In this document: one piece after another, positions 7,701 through 13,559 of the stretch
How the letters are laid out: each line of letters starts with the position of its first letter
Position numbering within the stretch: the first letter of the stretch is position 1
NCBI GenBank assembly: GCA_036005125.1
Contig: DASYQV010000125.1
Coordinates: forward strand, 1 to 17,044
Direction: 5' to 3'
DNA: 17,044 nt
Origin: DASYQV01 sp036005125
GTDB lineage: Bacteria > Acidobacteriota > Vicinamibacteria > Vicinamibacterales > UBA2999
The notes under the pieces: generated by a model
Databases searched by the model: none
The model's input: the letters and a program-made list of their open reading frames with translations, nothing else
Told to the model about the DNA's origin: nothing
Position numbers and translations under genes: made by a program

Positions 7701-10017
7701 AATACGGACAATGCCCCGGCCGGGGACGAACCGCGCTCAGCGATTGAATCAGCTCGTCGCGGAGCGAATCCATCTGCGGACCGTGATACGGCACCTCCAC
7801 CTGAAGCATCCGCGCGAAGTGTCCTTGTGCCTCCAGCCTCGCCTGGAGCCGCCGCAGGACGGAGGTGTCGCCCGACAGCGTGAGCGAGGCAGGGCTGTTG
7901 ATCGCTGCAATAGAGACGGAGGCTTCGGTCCCGCGCAGGAGCTCGCTGGCCTGCGTCACGCTGATGCCCGCCGCGAGCATGCCACCGGAACCCGCAGTCA
8001 GGTGCTGCAGGCGGCTGCGGTTGTAGATAACGGTGACCGCGTCGTCCAGCGAGAGAATCCCGGCTGCATGGAGCGCTGCCGCCTCTCCTACGCTGTGACC
8101 GAGGATCGCCGCGGGCTCGACGCCCCAGTGCCTCCACAGCGCGGTGAGGCCCACCTGGATCGCGAAAAGAGCCGGCTGAGCAACCCTCGTGTCCTGAATC
8201 CGCGACGCGGATTCATCGGCCATCAAGCAATCGATGACCGACCAGCCTGTGAGCGGCCGCAACCGCGCCTCCACCTGCCCCACCGCGGCACGGAAGACCG
8301 GCTCGTGTTGCAGCAGCTCGCGCCCCATCGCCCACCACTGCGGTCCCATTCCCGAGAACACAAAGACCGGCCGGCCCGAGGCAAAAGCCTCATTGCATCG
8401 TCCGATGAGCGGGCCTGCCGGAGCTGTTTCGTCGGCGAGGCGCATGAGCTGTTCGCGCAGGTCGCGCGCATCGGTCGCGACGATGGCCGCGCGGACGGAG
8501 CCGTGCGAGCGGCGTTGAGACACGGTGTACAGCAGGTCCTGCGCATTGCTGCCATCATCGGCCAGTGTGTTGGCGTAGCCCCTGGCGAGCGCGCGCAGAG
8601 CGCCGACATCGTGAGCGCCGATGGGGAGAATCAATCGGTGTGCGGGTCCAGGCTCTGAAGATCCGGAGCGGTCAGCTTCGTCCGGAGCCTGTTCGAGGAC
8701 GACGTGCGCGTTGGTTCCGCCAAAGCCGAACGAGTTCACGGCCGCGCGTCGAGGCGTGCCGGTGTCCGGCCATGTGTGCTGGCGCTGCACCACCTGCAGC
8801 TTCAATCGATCGAAGTCGATCGCAGGGTTGGGCGTCTCGAAGTGGAGGTTCGGAGGTATCTCTCCGTGTTTGAGGCAGAGGGCCGTCTTGATCAGCCCTG
8901 CGACACCGGAGGCAGACTCGAGATGGCCGATGTTGGTCTTGACCGATCCGAGCAGGACCGGACCGCGATTCGTATCCCGCGCCTCGGAAAAGACCCTGCC
9001 GAGCGCTGCCGCTTCGATCGGGTCTCCCACCGGAGTGCCGGTCCCGTGTGCTTCCACGTAGTCGATCGTGGAGGAGGGCACACCCGCTTGCTTGAGGACG
9101 TGACGGGTAAGAGCCTCCTGCGCGTCGCCATTGGGGACCGATATGCCTTTGGTCAGGCCATCCGAGTTGACCCCGGATCCGCGGATGATCGCGTAGATGG
9201 CGCTTCCGGATGCCCTCGCTTCCGAGAGCCGGCGCAACAGGACGAGCCCCGCTCCCTCGCCGCGCACGTATCCATCCGCTCGCGCGTCGAATGACTTGCA
9301 GTAACCATCTCTCGACAGCATCGTCGCCTTGCTCATGGCAATCGTCATCTCGGGCTTGATGATGACGTTCACGCCGCCGGCGAGGGCGTAGTCGCAGTCA
9401 CCGTTCAGGAGCGACTTGCAGGCGAGATCGACCGCGACGAGAGAGGACGAGCAGGCGGTATCGACGGCAATGCTCGGGCCGTGGAGATCGAACGCATAGG
9501 AGATACGGTTGGCGGCAAGGCTCATCGCGCTGCCCGTGCCCGTATGAGCGCCAAGCAGCTCCCGATCCGCAAACTGTATGTGCTGGTAGTCGTGGATGAA
9601 GACGCCGACGAATACGCCCGTGCCGCGAAGCGCCGGGTCTTCCCACCGTTCGCCCGCGTCCTCCATGGCCTCGTGAGCGGTTTCGAGGAGCAGGCGCTGT
9701 TGCGGATCGATGTGCGCCGCTTCGCGCGGCGAGATCCCGAAGAAGGCCGGGTCGAATTGATCGATGTCGTCGAGGAAGCCTCCGCGCCGGGCATACGTGC
9801 GTCCCGGCGCCGCAGGATCGGCGGCGAAGAACGCATCGGCGTCCCAACGGCTGGCGGGCACCTCGCGGATGGCGTCTCCGCGTGCGCAGAGGAAATCCCA
9901 GAAGCGCCTGGGGCTGTCGATTCCGCCGGGCAGACGACACCCGATGCCTACGATGGCAATCGATTCCCGCTCGGCATCTCGATCGCGCGGGGGCGAGGTG
10001 TGAAGATCGGATTTCAC
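1783..10017 (-). CDS. Single-module fully reducing type I polyketide synthase, KS-AT-DH-ER-KR-ACP-TE-TE
   Basis: The 2744-aa protein starts at a GTG (10017) with GGGGA 6 bases upstream; no in-frame ATG lies near the conserved N-terminus. Domains and residues: KS about 18-440 (Cys189 in DTACSSSL, His324 in EAHGTGT, His365 in KTNIGH); AT about 550-860 (Ser642 in GHSVGE, His745 in VPYHG; the motif favours malonyl-CoA); DH about 920-1215 (His950 with HxxxGxxxxP, Asp1138); structural KR about 1235-1430; ER about 1450-1775 (NADPH loop GTGGVGQ near 1598); KR about 1793-1975 (GGLGGFG, Lys1903, Ser1927, Tyr1940, Asn1944, LDD at 1883-1885 implying B-type); ACP about 2070-2145 (Ser2106 in GADSL). Then TE1 about 2185-2410 (Cys2258 in GHCMG, Asp2367, His2395) and TE2 about 2478-2700 (Cys2549 in GHCLG, Asp2656, His2684). 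All reductive domains look intact, so it should lay down a saturated chain, probably iteratively since there is one module and no loading domain. It is co-oriented with two desaturases and divergent from AlkB and acyl-CoA ligase genes. Two cysteine thioesterases in tandem are unusual. The linker between them and the C-terminal tail are encoded by palindromic repeats. Product unknown. Confidence 0.95.
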   Translation of the reverse strand: MKSDLHTSPPRDRDAERESIAIVGIGCRLPGGIDSPRRFWDFLCARGDAIREVPASRWDADAFFAADPAAPGRTYARRGGFLDDIDQFDPAFFGISPREAAHIDPQQRLLLETAHEAMEDAGERWEDPALRGTGVFVGVFIHDYQHIQFADRELLGAHTGTGSAMSLAANRISYAFDLHGPSIAVDTACSSSLVAVDLACKSLLNGDCDYALAGGVNVIIKPEMTIAMSKATMLSRDGYCKSFDARADGYVRGEGAGLVLLRRLSEARASGSAIYAIIRGSGVNSDGLTKGISVPNGDAQEALTRHVLKQAGVPSSTIDYVEAHGTGTPVGDPIEAAALGRVFSEARDTNRGPVLLGSVKTNIGHLESASGVAGLIKTALCLKHGEIPPNLHFETPNPAIDFDRLKLQVVQRQHTWPDTGTPRRAAVNSFGFGGTNAHVVLEQAPDEADRSGSSEPGPAHRLILPIGAHDVGALRALARGYANTLADDGSNAQDLLYTVSQRRSHGSVRAAIVATDARDLREQLMRLADETAPAGPLIGRCNEAFASGRPVFVFSGMGPQWWAMGRELLQHEPVFRAAVGQVEARLRPLTGWSVIDCLMADESASRIQDTRVAQPALFAIQVGLTALWRHWGVEPAAILGHSVGEAAALHAAGILSLDDAVTVIYNRSRLQHLTAGSGGMLAAGISVTQASELLRGTEASVSIAAINSPASLTLSGDTSVLRRLQARLEAQGHFARMLQVEVPYHGPQMDSLRDELIQSLSAVRPRPGHCPYYSTIDAETRPGATGDAKYWWRNVRQTVLFAAAMDKAIQDGHVCFLEVGPHPVLRTSIQECLNKRGVQGVVVSSLRRGQSDFDSMTSSLTELHVAGATIAWDRIIGPGRLLPLPPYPWQRSRHWSESEHGERYRKGSSVTSNVRAKAHRHALLGGLLDLPAPTWLHTVRLADAAYLRDHRIQGAVVFPGTGYLEMALQTLADEEAGQSAEPRSGGVPNARFPVRWGEGEYFLLGDVEIGRALYLGENDTARLQTTRSGDRWAIYASMEDSGWVRHASGRCRREAFHRPTVGLDVDSIKARCSKSLPADYAYRLFRDVGLEYGPTFQAIQELWYGTDESLALLELPAALASMEARASSGFLFHPALFDACLHTLFGALNLNGQDADRRGNVFLPVSVRQLRVYGRPTNRIWSHARLHSRASQHFEADVRVYDEQHRLIAEVFDLRCQALEHPSAVAQKRKQQWMFEYAWEKSAAEERPARALGGRWLLLVPDADHELVATLTPRGADCIVATPGDDIRKLVRENPTLKGVIHAWGLETGDTHPGARWNGQETGALSLMHLVRALARSADDSGHAPALWVLTNHTQAVVENDPIDVAHSTMWGMRRVVANEHPQLSARIVDIDRTTESLAALASELERDPAEDELAFRQGARFVHRLRRHVPDEDSATVHAADAKAGVRKELKVNKTGDLHSMTWVRAPKPEIGEHEVEIEVHATALNFKDVMKATGLFPPRLIEGNLWSRETLGMECAGRVTRIGSKVTHVKRGYDVMALAPRSFASHAVSHAALVAANPGLSYAEAAGVPVAFLTASVGLEHLAHLQPGERVLIHAGTGGVGQAAIQIAADIGADVFATAGSDEKRQLLRDLGVRHVFDSRSLRFAEEIREATHGLGVDVVLNSLAGEAITQSLSVLSDYGRFVEIGKMDLDRDFALGLRPFTRCLSFHTVDLDRMLAQRVETCGRVLRSIHDRLASGRLRPLPVTVYSATDIADAFRSMAAARHTGKLVIDIAQSDVTIQGHDGVSFRADASYLITGGLGGFGLQLALWMAARGAGRLVLLGRRGLQTPGAQEAMASLRALGADVQVEACDVASAEDVRRVLAAIPATMPLRGVFHAAAVLDDALMKNLDVERYRKTFDPKALGAWNLHEQTKSLELDHFMCFSSMASVLGNQGSANYCAANAFVDALAHHRRRSGLPALTVNWGVIADVGMAADEDFYRQNLERNGLQTMHSSHCLEMLGLLMETGRVQTSVCPIDLTTWLRFNPAGRDGRLKDLLASAGTAPASRTEAAAQLALREQMAPLDADGRAKVAHDTVRDIVAQVFRMEVGKIDPMRSLTALGADSLMAIEIKMRLEAVGLAVSVTQLLNRKSVTTLAKMLLETLGYGGSPDVQTDTADTRTSAPRDEDTSSWLVRRAPRDHARVRLFCFPYAGGGPAVYNRWPESVPEWVDVVAINLPGRGQRIDEGHLESIAAAADAIVPQMLALLDRPFALFGHCMGAIVMYEVAHRLEQTHGKVAAHVFASGCMAPHLYNSPIVHEQEDAAFLDVLRLISFSGTRALIEDPELRKTMFPMLRADFRSVVEYGGSFRMRPRLSAPITGLAAENDLFAAPKAMHAWGRYTTGGYDLAQLRGDHYFVESDREDVTSIVTARLAQTVDGVSAAALPDIPTLRWERPADDTIGLPPRRTKKRSTGARSAPKRHWTNQARALPGYQGQSPWLVLCFPGAGIRADEFPLPDQSETDLVIYRTIEWRGADAFTPPRTIAEMVNHAYEAIWDDRDQSIILYGHCLGAIVAYELALRLQKAGQCVPEHLLVAGAVGPHKYVAPDAQKLPNGKLLELLGVLKHPWAERLKSDPAFLRERIDMLRADLGAMAAYEYRPADPLDVPITAVSLRHDLWSYPLRTDTWTLHTRARCEVVEWEGDHYFAMRHPERIHELLMRFAITARDTAPAFEGKEGRRPGSSDPAPATAPHLKMRPTYTGHRL
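1803..1867. repeat. Compound palindromic repeat inside the 3' end of the PKS gene (copy 1)
   Basis: Outer arms ACGTAGGCC (1803-1811) and GGCCTACGT (1859-1867) enclose two hairpins. One is GCCGCATC-TTCA-GATGCGGC (1809-1828). The other is GCCGGGTC-TGAA-GACCCCGGC (1841-1861), with one extra C. A 12-base spacer separates them. The same element occurs at 10240-10289 without the spacer, and a diverged inverted copy lies at 10056-10106. It encodes about residues 2717-2739 of the PKS, after the TE2 domain ends, and the frame stays open to the TGA at 1783. It resembles a REP/MITE-like intergenic repeat that was absorbed into the reading frame. Confidence 0.85.
2577..2681. repeat. Cluster of three hairpins inside the PKS gene, encoding the TE1-TE2 linker
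   Basis: There are three adjacent inverted repeats. Arms of 18 bases with one mismatch lie at 2577-2594 and 2606-2623 (core AAGGGCTCTGCC / GGCAGAGCCCTT). A 7-bp stem GGCGCGC-TCC-GCGCGCC lies at 2642-2658. An 8-bp stem GTCGAACG-TTTCTT-CGTTCGAC lies at 2660-2681. They encode roughly residues 2446-2481, a basic low-complexity linker running into the first strand of TE2. Such density of perfect stems is not expected of ordinary coding sequence and looks like an inserted or formerly intergenic palindromic element. Confidence 0.8.
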
Positions 10018-10055
10018 GCGATTCCCCGACAGTGCTTCGCACGAATTAGACGCAC

Positions 10056-10106
10056 GCAGGCGGGGTCTTCAGACCCGGCGGACCGCATGTGATAGATGCG
10101 GCCTGC
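10056..10106. repeat. Compound palindromic repeat upstream of the PKS (copy 2, inverted and diverged)
   Basis: Outer arms GCAGGC (10056-10061) and GCCTGC (10101-10106) enclose GGGTC-TTCA-GACCC (10063-10076) and CCGCAT / ATGCGG (10083-10088, 10096-10101). The order of the two hairpins is the reverse complement of the copies at 1803 and 10240. It sits 39 bases before the PKS start codon, probably in its leader, where it could fold in the transcript. Confidence 0.75.
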
Positions 10107-10239
10107 ATCAACTCACCTGAGCTCCAGATCCGTCAGGTACAGCGAAGCACGACGAGGTACACAACGTCAGCGTGGAATTTCCTGCACATGTGTGGGGACT
10201 TACGTCCTTACATTCGTGATTCGTGATTCAACTGCTTTT

Positions 10240-10289
10240 CGTAGGCCGCATCTTCAGATGCGGCGCCGGGTCTGAAGACCCGGCCTACG
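10240..10289. repeat. Compound palindromic repeat in the divergent intergenic region (copy 3, perfect)
   Basis: This is the cleanest copy, 50 bases long. Outer arms are CGTAGGCC (10240-10247) and GGCCTACG (10282-10289). Inner hairpins are GCCGCATC-TTCA-GATGCGGC (10245-10264) and GCCGGGTC-TGAA-GACCCGGC (10265-10284), directly abutting. Every stem base pairs. It has the same order as the copy inside the PKS 3' end. Confidence 0.88.
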
Positions 10290-10396
10290 AATACCAGCCA
10301 ACGTGCGGCGCGGGATGTGCCGAGCACTCGAGTGCGACGTTAAGACCAAGAGAACCATTGGATGCCGCATCGCGAGCCTGGAGGTGAGACGGCCCG

Positions 10397-11587
10397 ATGA
10401 AGGTTTTGACCTATCAGACGCTCGACGGGCGGACGGCCACGTGGGTCGATCGCAAGCGGCCGTTCTGGGCGTTGGCGCTGCTCTACGCGCTGCTTCCTTT
10501 GGGAGGCATCCTGCTTCACGCGTTGACGGGCAACGAGCTCGCGCTCTTCCTTCCGATCTCGTTTACCTACGTCATCGCTCCCATCATCGACCTCTGTCTG
10601 GGTGAGGCCGACGACAACCCGCCGGAGCAGGTGGTACGCGAGCTCGAAGACGACGGCTACTACCGTGTGTTGACGTACGCGATCGTTCCGCTCGCTTTCA
10701 TCACGGTGACAGGCGCGGCGTACTGGATCGGCACGCATCACCTCACGTGGGGCGTGGTGGCTCTCGGATTGGCAACCGGCGTGACCGGCGGACTATGCAT
10801 CACCACCGGACACGAGCTTGGGCACAAACAATCGCCTCTGGAACGATCGCTCACGAAGTTCCTGCTGGCCGTTCCGGCATACGGTCATTTCTGGGTCGAT
10901 CACAACCGCGGCCATCACCGTCACGTCGCGACGCCCGAGGATCCGGTCAGCGCGCGGATGGGTGAGTCGATCTACCGGTTCGCGCTGCGCGAAATTCCAG
11001 GAGCGATGCGACGCGCCTGGAACAGCGAGGCCGATCGCCTCGGACGCACGGGACGATCGGCATGGAGCTGGCGGAACGAAATCCTTCAGTCCTACGCGAT
11101 CTCGGCGGTGCTCCAGATCGGTCTCATCATCGCGTTCGGCCCGATCATGATTCCGTTCCTTTTGCTCAACAACGGACAGGCCTGGTGGCTGCTCACGAGC
11201 GCGAACTATGTCGAGCATTACGGCCTGCTCCGTGCGCGGAGCTCGCGCGGCCGCTACGAACGGTGCGAGCCCCATCATTCCTGGAACTGCAACCGCGTCT
11301 TTACCAATCTCCTGCTGTTCCATCTCGAGCGGCACTCCGACCATCATTCGCACCCGACGCGGCGCTATCAGTCGCTCCGGCACTTCGACGACCTGCCGCA
11401 GCTGCCGAGCGGGTACCTGGGCATGTTCTCCATAGCGCTCATCCCACCGCTGTGGTTTCGCATCATGGACCCACTGCTCCTGAAGCTGACCCAGGTGCAG
11501 GGCGATCTCAACAAGGTCAACATCGACCCCGTCCGGCGCGCGAAGTTGTTTGCCCGGTATGGACAGCAGAATCGTCAGGAGGCCTGA
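10397..11587 (+). CDS. alkB: AlkB-family alkane/fatty-acyl omega-monooxygenase
   Basis: This 396-aa integral membrane non-heme di-iron enzyme is near the usual length for AlkB. All family signatures are seen: HELGHK (139-144), DHNRGHH (168-174, Asp where Glu is common) followed by VATPEDP, NYVEHYGLLR (270-279), HSWN (294-297) and ERHSDHHSHPTRRYQ (311-325). Hydrophobic segments near 23-42, 47-68, 92-112, 116-136 and 233-257 fit a multi-span protein. The family hydroxylates the terminal carbon of alkanes or alkyl chains with electrons from rubredoxin; relatives can desaturate, or form alkynes, at chain ends. The ATG at 10397 follows GGAGGTGA at 10380-10387, a slightly long spacing. An acyl-CoA ligase begins 26 bases downstream in the same operon, and the divergent operon holds a PKS and two desaturases. 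It could therefore be a catabolic alkane hydroxylase, but a tailoring role on the PKS product fits the context better. No rubredoxin gene is in the window. Confidence 0.93.
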   Translation: MKVLTYQTLDGRTATWVDRKRPFWALALLYALLPLGGILLHALTGNELALFLPISFTYVIAPIIDLCLGEADDNPPEQVVRELEDDGYYRVLTYAIVPLAFITVTGAAYWIGTHHLTWGVVALGLATGVTGGLCITTGHELGHKQSPLERSLTKFLLAVPAYGHFWVDHNRGHHRHVATPEDPVSARMGESIYRFALREIPGAMRRAWNSEADRLGRTGRSAWSWRNEILQSYAISAVLQIGLIIAFGPIMIPFLLLNNGQAWWLLTSANYVEHYGLLRARSSRGRYERCEPHHSWNCNRVFTNLLLFHLERHSDHHSHPTRRYQSLRHFDDLPQLPSGYLGMFSIALIPPLWFRIMDPLLLKLTQVQGDLNKVNIDPVRRAKLFARYGQQNRQEA

Positions 11588-11613
11588 AGACCTCCCGCCG
11601 ACACACGCCAGCC

Positions 11614-13191
11614 ATGATTGCATCACACGACGTGACCACACTGGCCGAGCTGCCGCGGATCGTCTGCCGATATCTCGAAAGCAAGACCGCGCTCATCGCA
11701 GACGATGCGCAGCTGACATATGGAGAGCTCGACCGCCGCTCGAACGCGATGGCGCATTGTCTCCTTCGCGACGGTATCGGCCATGGAGATCGGGTGGCGG
11801 TGCTCGCGCGCGATTCCGCGGCCTCCATCCCGCTGCTGTTCGCGACCGCCAAAGCCAGGGCGGTATGGGCAGGGTTGAACTTTCGTCTGTCTGCCGACGA
11901 GATCGCCGGCATCATCGAGGACGCCCGCCCCAAGGTCGTGTTCGTCGATGCGGAATTCGCTCCCACCCTGCAGCGAAGTCTCGAACAGATCGAGGTGCGA
12001 CCGATCCTCGTGGCGCTGTCGGGCGGCGATGAAAGCGCTCCGGGAATCGAGACGTGGACCCGCGGTGCATCACAGGCACCACCGGCACTTTCCTACGATC
12101 CGGAGGATGTCGTCGTCCAGCTCTACACGAGCGGCACGACCGGGCTGCCCAAGGGCGTGCAGCTTCCGAACCGGAGCTTTTTCGCGGTCGCCCGGGAGAT
12201 GGCGGCGAAGAACGAGCCCTTCCTCGGATGGACGAGCGCCGACGTGAGCCTGCTCGTCGTGCCGACCTTTTACGTGGCCGCGCTCTGGTGGCTCGTTCGC
12301 GGGTTGGCGCTCGGCAGCACCAACGTTGTACTCAAGGCGTTCGATGCAGGACAGATCTTGAAAGCTATTCCCGAGCACGGGGTGACGAAGATCGGCCTGG
12401 TCCCGGCCATGCTGCAGATGATCCTGGCCGAGCCCGGTTTCGATGCGACCGACCTTTCATCGCTGCGAACCATTTTCTATGGCGGCTCGCCGATCGCACC
12501 GGCGCTCCTCGAACGCGCCATGAAAGGGTTCGGCTGCGACTTCGTTCAGGCCTACGGCATGACCGAAACCGGCAACGTGGCGATCTGCCTCGGCCCCGAG
12601 GAACACCGGAACGGCAACCCGGGCCGGCTGTTCTCGGCAGGACGTCCACTTCACGGCGTGACCGTGAAGATCATCCGTCGCGACGGCAGCGAGGCTGCGG
12701 CCGGGGAGCCTGGCGAGATCGCCATCCACTCGCCGGCTCGAATGGCCGGGTACTGGAATCTTCGCGAGACCACGGCGGCCACGCTCGTCGATGGCTGGGT
12801 GATGACAGGAGACGTGGGGTACGTCGATGCCGACGGCTACGTGTTCGTCGTGGATCGGAAGAAGGACATGATCATCTCTGGGGGGCAGAACATCTACCCG
12901 GCCGAGATCGAGAAAGTGGTTCGAGCGCATCCCGATGTCGCCGATGTGGCGGTGATCGGCATACCGCACGAGCTCTGGGGTGAGGCAGTCCTGGCCTTCG
13001 TGGTCCCGCGCGCCGAGACGAGGCTGACGCGGCGCGACGTCGTGCTGCACGCACGGGCCCATCTCGCGGACTACAAAGCTCCCAGCCAGGTGGAAATCGT
13101 CGCGCAGCTGCCGCGGAACGCGAACGGCAAGGTCCTCAAGACGAAGCTACGCGAACCGTTCTGGCAGGGCCGCGAGCGTCAGGTGAATTGA
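11614..13191 (+). CDS. Acyl-CoA ligase (AMP-binding, FadD-like)
   Basis: This 525-aa adenylate-forming enzyme activates a carboxylate with ATP and transfers it to CoA. Seen motifs: the phosphate loop YTSGTTGLPKG (171-181), YGMTE, DGWVMTGD (393-400), DRKKDMIISGGQNIYP, and the C-terminal catalytic lysine in NANGK (Lys506). The complete C-terminal domain and this layout favour a medium/long-chain acyl-CoA ligase over a fatty-acyl-AMP ligase, though fatty-acyl-AMP ligation was not tested. The frame is open further upstream into alkB, but homology begins just after the ATG at 11614, which I take as the start; no clear ribosome site precedes it, so coupling to alkB is likely. In context it probably activates the fatty acid starter for the PKS, or reactivates an acid released by the thioesterases. 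It could also channel AlkB products into catabolism. Confidence 0.92.
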   Translation: MIASHDVTTLAELPRIVCRYLESKTALIADDAQLTYGELDRRSNAMAHCLLRDGIGHGDRVAVLARDSAASIPLLFATAKARAVWAGLNFRLSADEIAGIIEDARPKVVFVDAEFAPTLQRSLEQIEVRPILVALSGGDESAPGIETWTRGASQAPPALSYDPEDVVVQLYTSGTTGLPKGVQLPNRSFFAVAREMAAKNEPFLGWTSADVSLLVVPTFYVAALWWLVRGLALGSTNVVLKAFDAGQILKAIPEHGVTKIGLVPAMLQMILAEPGFDATDLSSLRTIFYGGSPIAPALLERAMKGFGCDFVQAYGMTETGNVAICLGPEEHRNGNPGRLFSAGRPLHGVTVKIIRRDGSEAAAGEPGEIAIHSPARMAGYWNLRETTAATLVDGWVMTGDVGYVDADGYVFVVDRKKDMIISGGQNIYPAEIEKVVRAHPDVADVAVIGIPHELWGEAVLAFVVPRAETRLTRRDVVLHARAHLADYKAPSQVEIVAQLPRNANGKVLKTKLREPFWQGRERQVN

Positions 13192-13243
13192 CGCGCCGCG
13201 CAGAATCGGCGCAGCTCGGTTGCTTCTTGTTGAACGGCAACCC

Positions 13244-13249
13244 GGAGGG
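13244..13249 (+). promoter_or_regulatory. Ribosome binding site fixing the start of the small membrane protein
   Basis: GGAGGG lies 3 bases before the ATG at 13253. It decides in favour of this start over the in-frame upstream start at 13220, whose extra 11 residues would cover the ribosome site. Confidence 0.7.
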
Positions 13250-13252
13250 AAC

Positions 13253-13495
13253 ATGCCACTGACACTCGGGACCCTTTCGTTCGTCCTCGCGGTTGGCAGC
13301 CTGGTTGTCGCGCTCACGAAACGAGCGGATACGGGCGAGTGGCGCTGGCTTCTTGGCAGCGCGGCGTTGATTCTGGGTACCCTTCACTTTGTTGTACCGC
13401 TCCCGAAGATCACGCAGACTGTGCTCTCCATCGGAGCGATACTCGTATTTACCCTGCTGATATTCGCGCGCTGCTTTCAGGCGCCGCCTCGCTGA
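13253..13495 (+). CDS. Small three-span membrane protein, function unknown
   Basis: This 80-aa protein consists almost wholly of three hydrophobic segments, at about residues 3-22, 31-50 and 55-73. Short polar links carry KRADTGEWR and PLPKITQ. I recognise no family. It follows the acyl-CoA ligase by 61 bases on the same strand and might be co-transcribed with it, but it has its own strong ribosome site. A palindromic structure that may end transcription lies just downstream (13518-13559). It could be a membrane partner of the AlkB/desaturase system, but nothing in the sequence shows that. Confidence 0.7.
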   Translation: MPLTLGTLSFVLAVGSLVVALTKRADTGEWRWLLGSAALILGTLHFVVPLPKITQTVLSIGAILVFTLLIFARCFQAPPR

Positions 13496-13517
13496 TCGGT
13501 CGCGCGGCCTTGTCGCG

Positions 13518-13559
13518 ATGGACGCTCCCACGTGATGGGACGTCGCGATGAGCGTCCAT
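13518..13559. terminator. Nested inverted repeat between convergent genes, possible bidirectional terminator
   Basis: ATGGACGCTC (13518-13527) pairs with GAGCGTCCAT (13550-13559). Inside it, TCCCA (13526-13530) pairs with TGGGA (13536-13540), and GTCGCGATG is directly repeated at 13512-13520 and 13542-13550. It lies exactly between the rightward membrane-protein gene and the leftward Uma2 gene, touching the latter's stop codon. There is no T-run, so a terminator role is inferred from position and structure only. Confidence 0.45.

Larger units (their letters stand above)
10018..10396. promoter_or_regulatory. Divergent intergenic region between PKS and alkB operons
   Basis: No gene is visible in these 379 bases. 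The PKS starts leftward at 10017 and alkB rightward at 10397, so promoters for both operons must lie here or within the repeats. Contents: an inverted-orientation palindromic repeat (10056-10106), a less GC-rich stretch (about 10120-10240) that includes the tandem heptamer ATTCGTG (10213-10230), and a perfect palindromic repeat (10240-10289). I could not pick convincing -35/-10 pairs on either strand. Confidence 0.55.

Noticed and set aside
5428..8658. Long rightward open frames of 482 and 592 codons opposite the PKS
   Set aside because: They lie antisense to the conserved KS-to-KR domains, have the Arg/Pro/Gly-rich composition of high-GC shadow frames and show no recognisable motif.
1803..10289. 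Repeats around the PKS as a CRISPR array or attachment sites
   Set aside because: There are three scattered copies of a self-complementary unit with no regular spacers, and no integrase or Cas genes.
10303..10605. Rightward 100-codon frame overlapping the alkB start
   Set aside because: It overlaps alkB in another frame, has no ribosome site and no motif.
11062..11613. Upstream extension of the acyl-CoA ligase frame into alkB
   Set aside because: Those residues are out-of-frame alkB sequence, low in complexity; ligase homology begins after the ATG at 11614.
11614..13191. Fatty-acyl-AMP ligase (FAAL) assignment
   Set aside because: Complete C-terminal motifs and the overall layout look like a CoA ligase; without an alignment I cannot see the FAAL-specific insertion.
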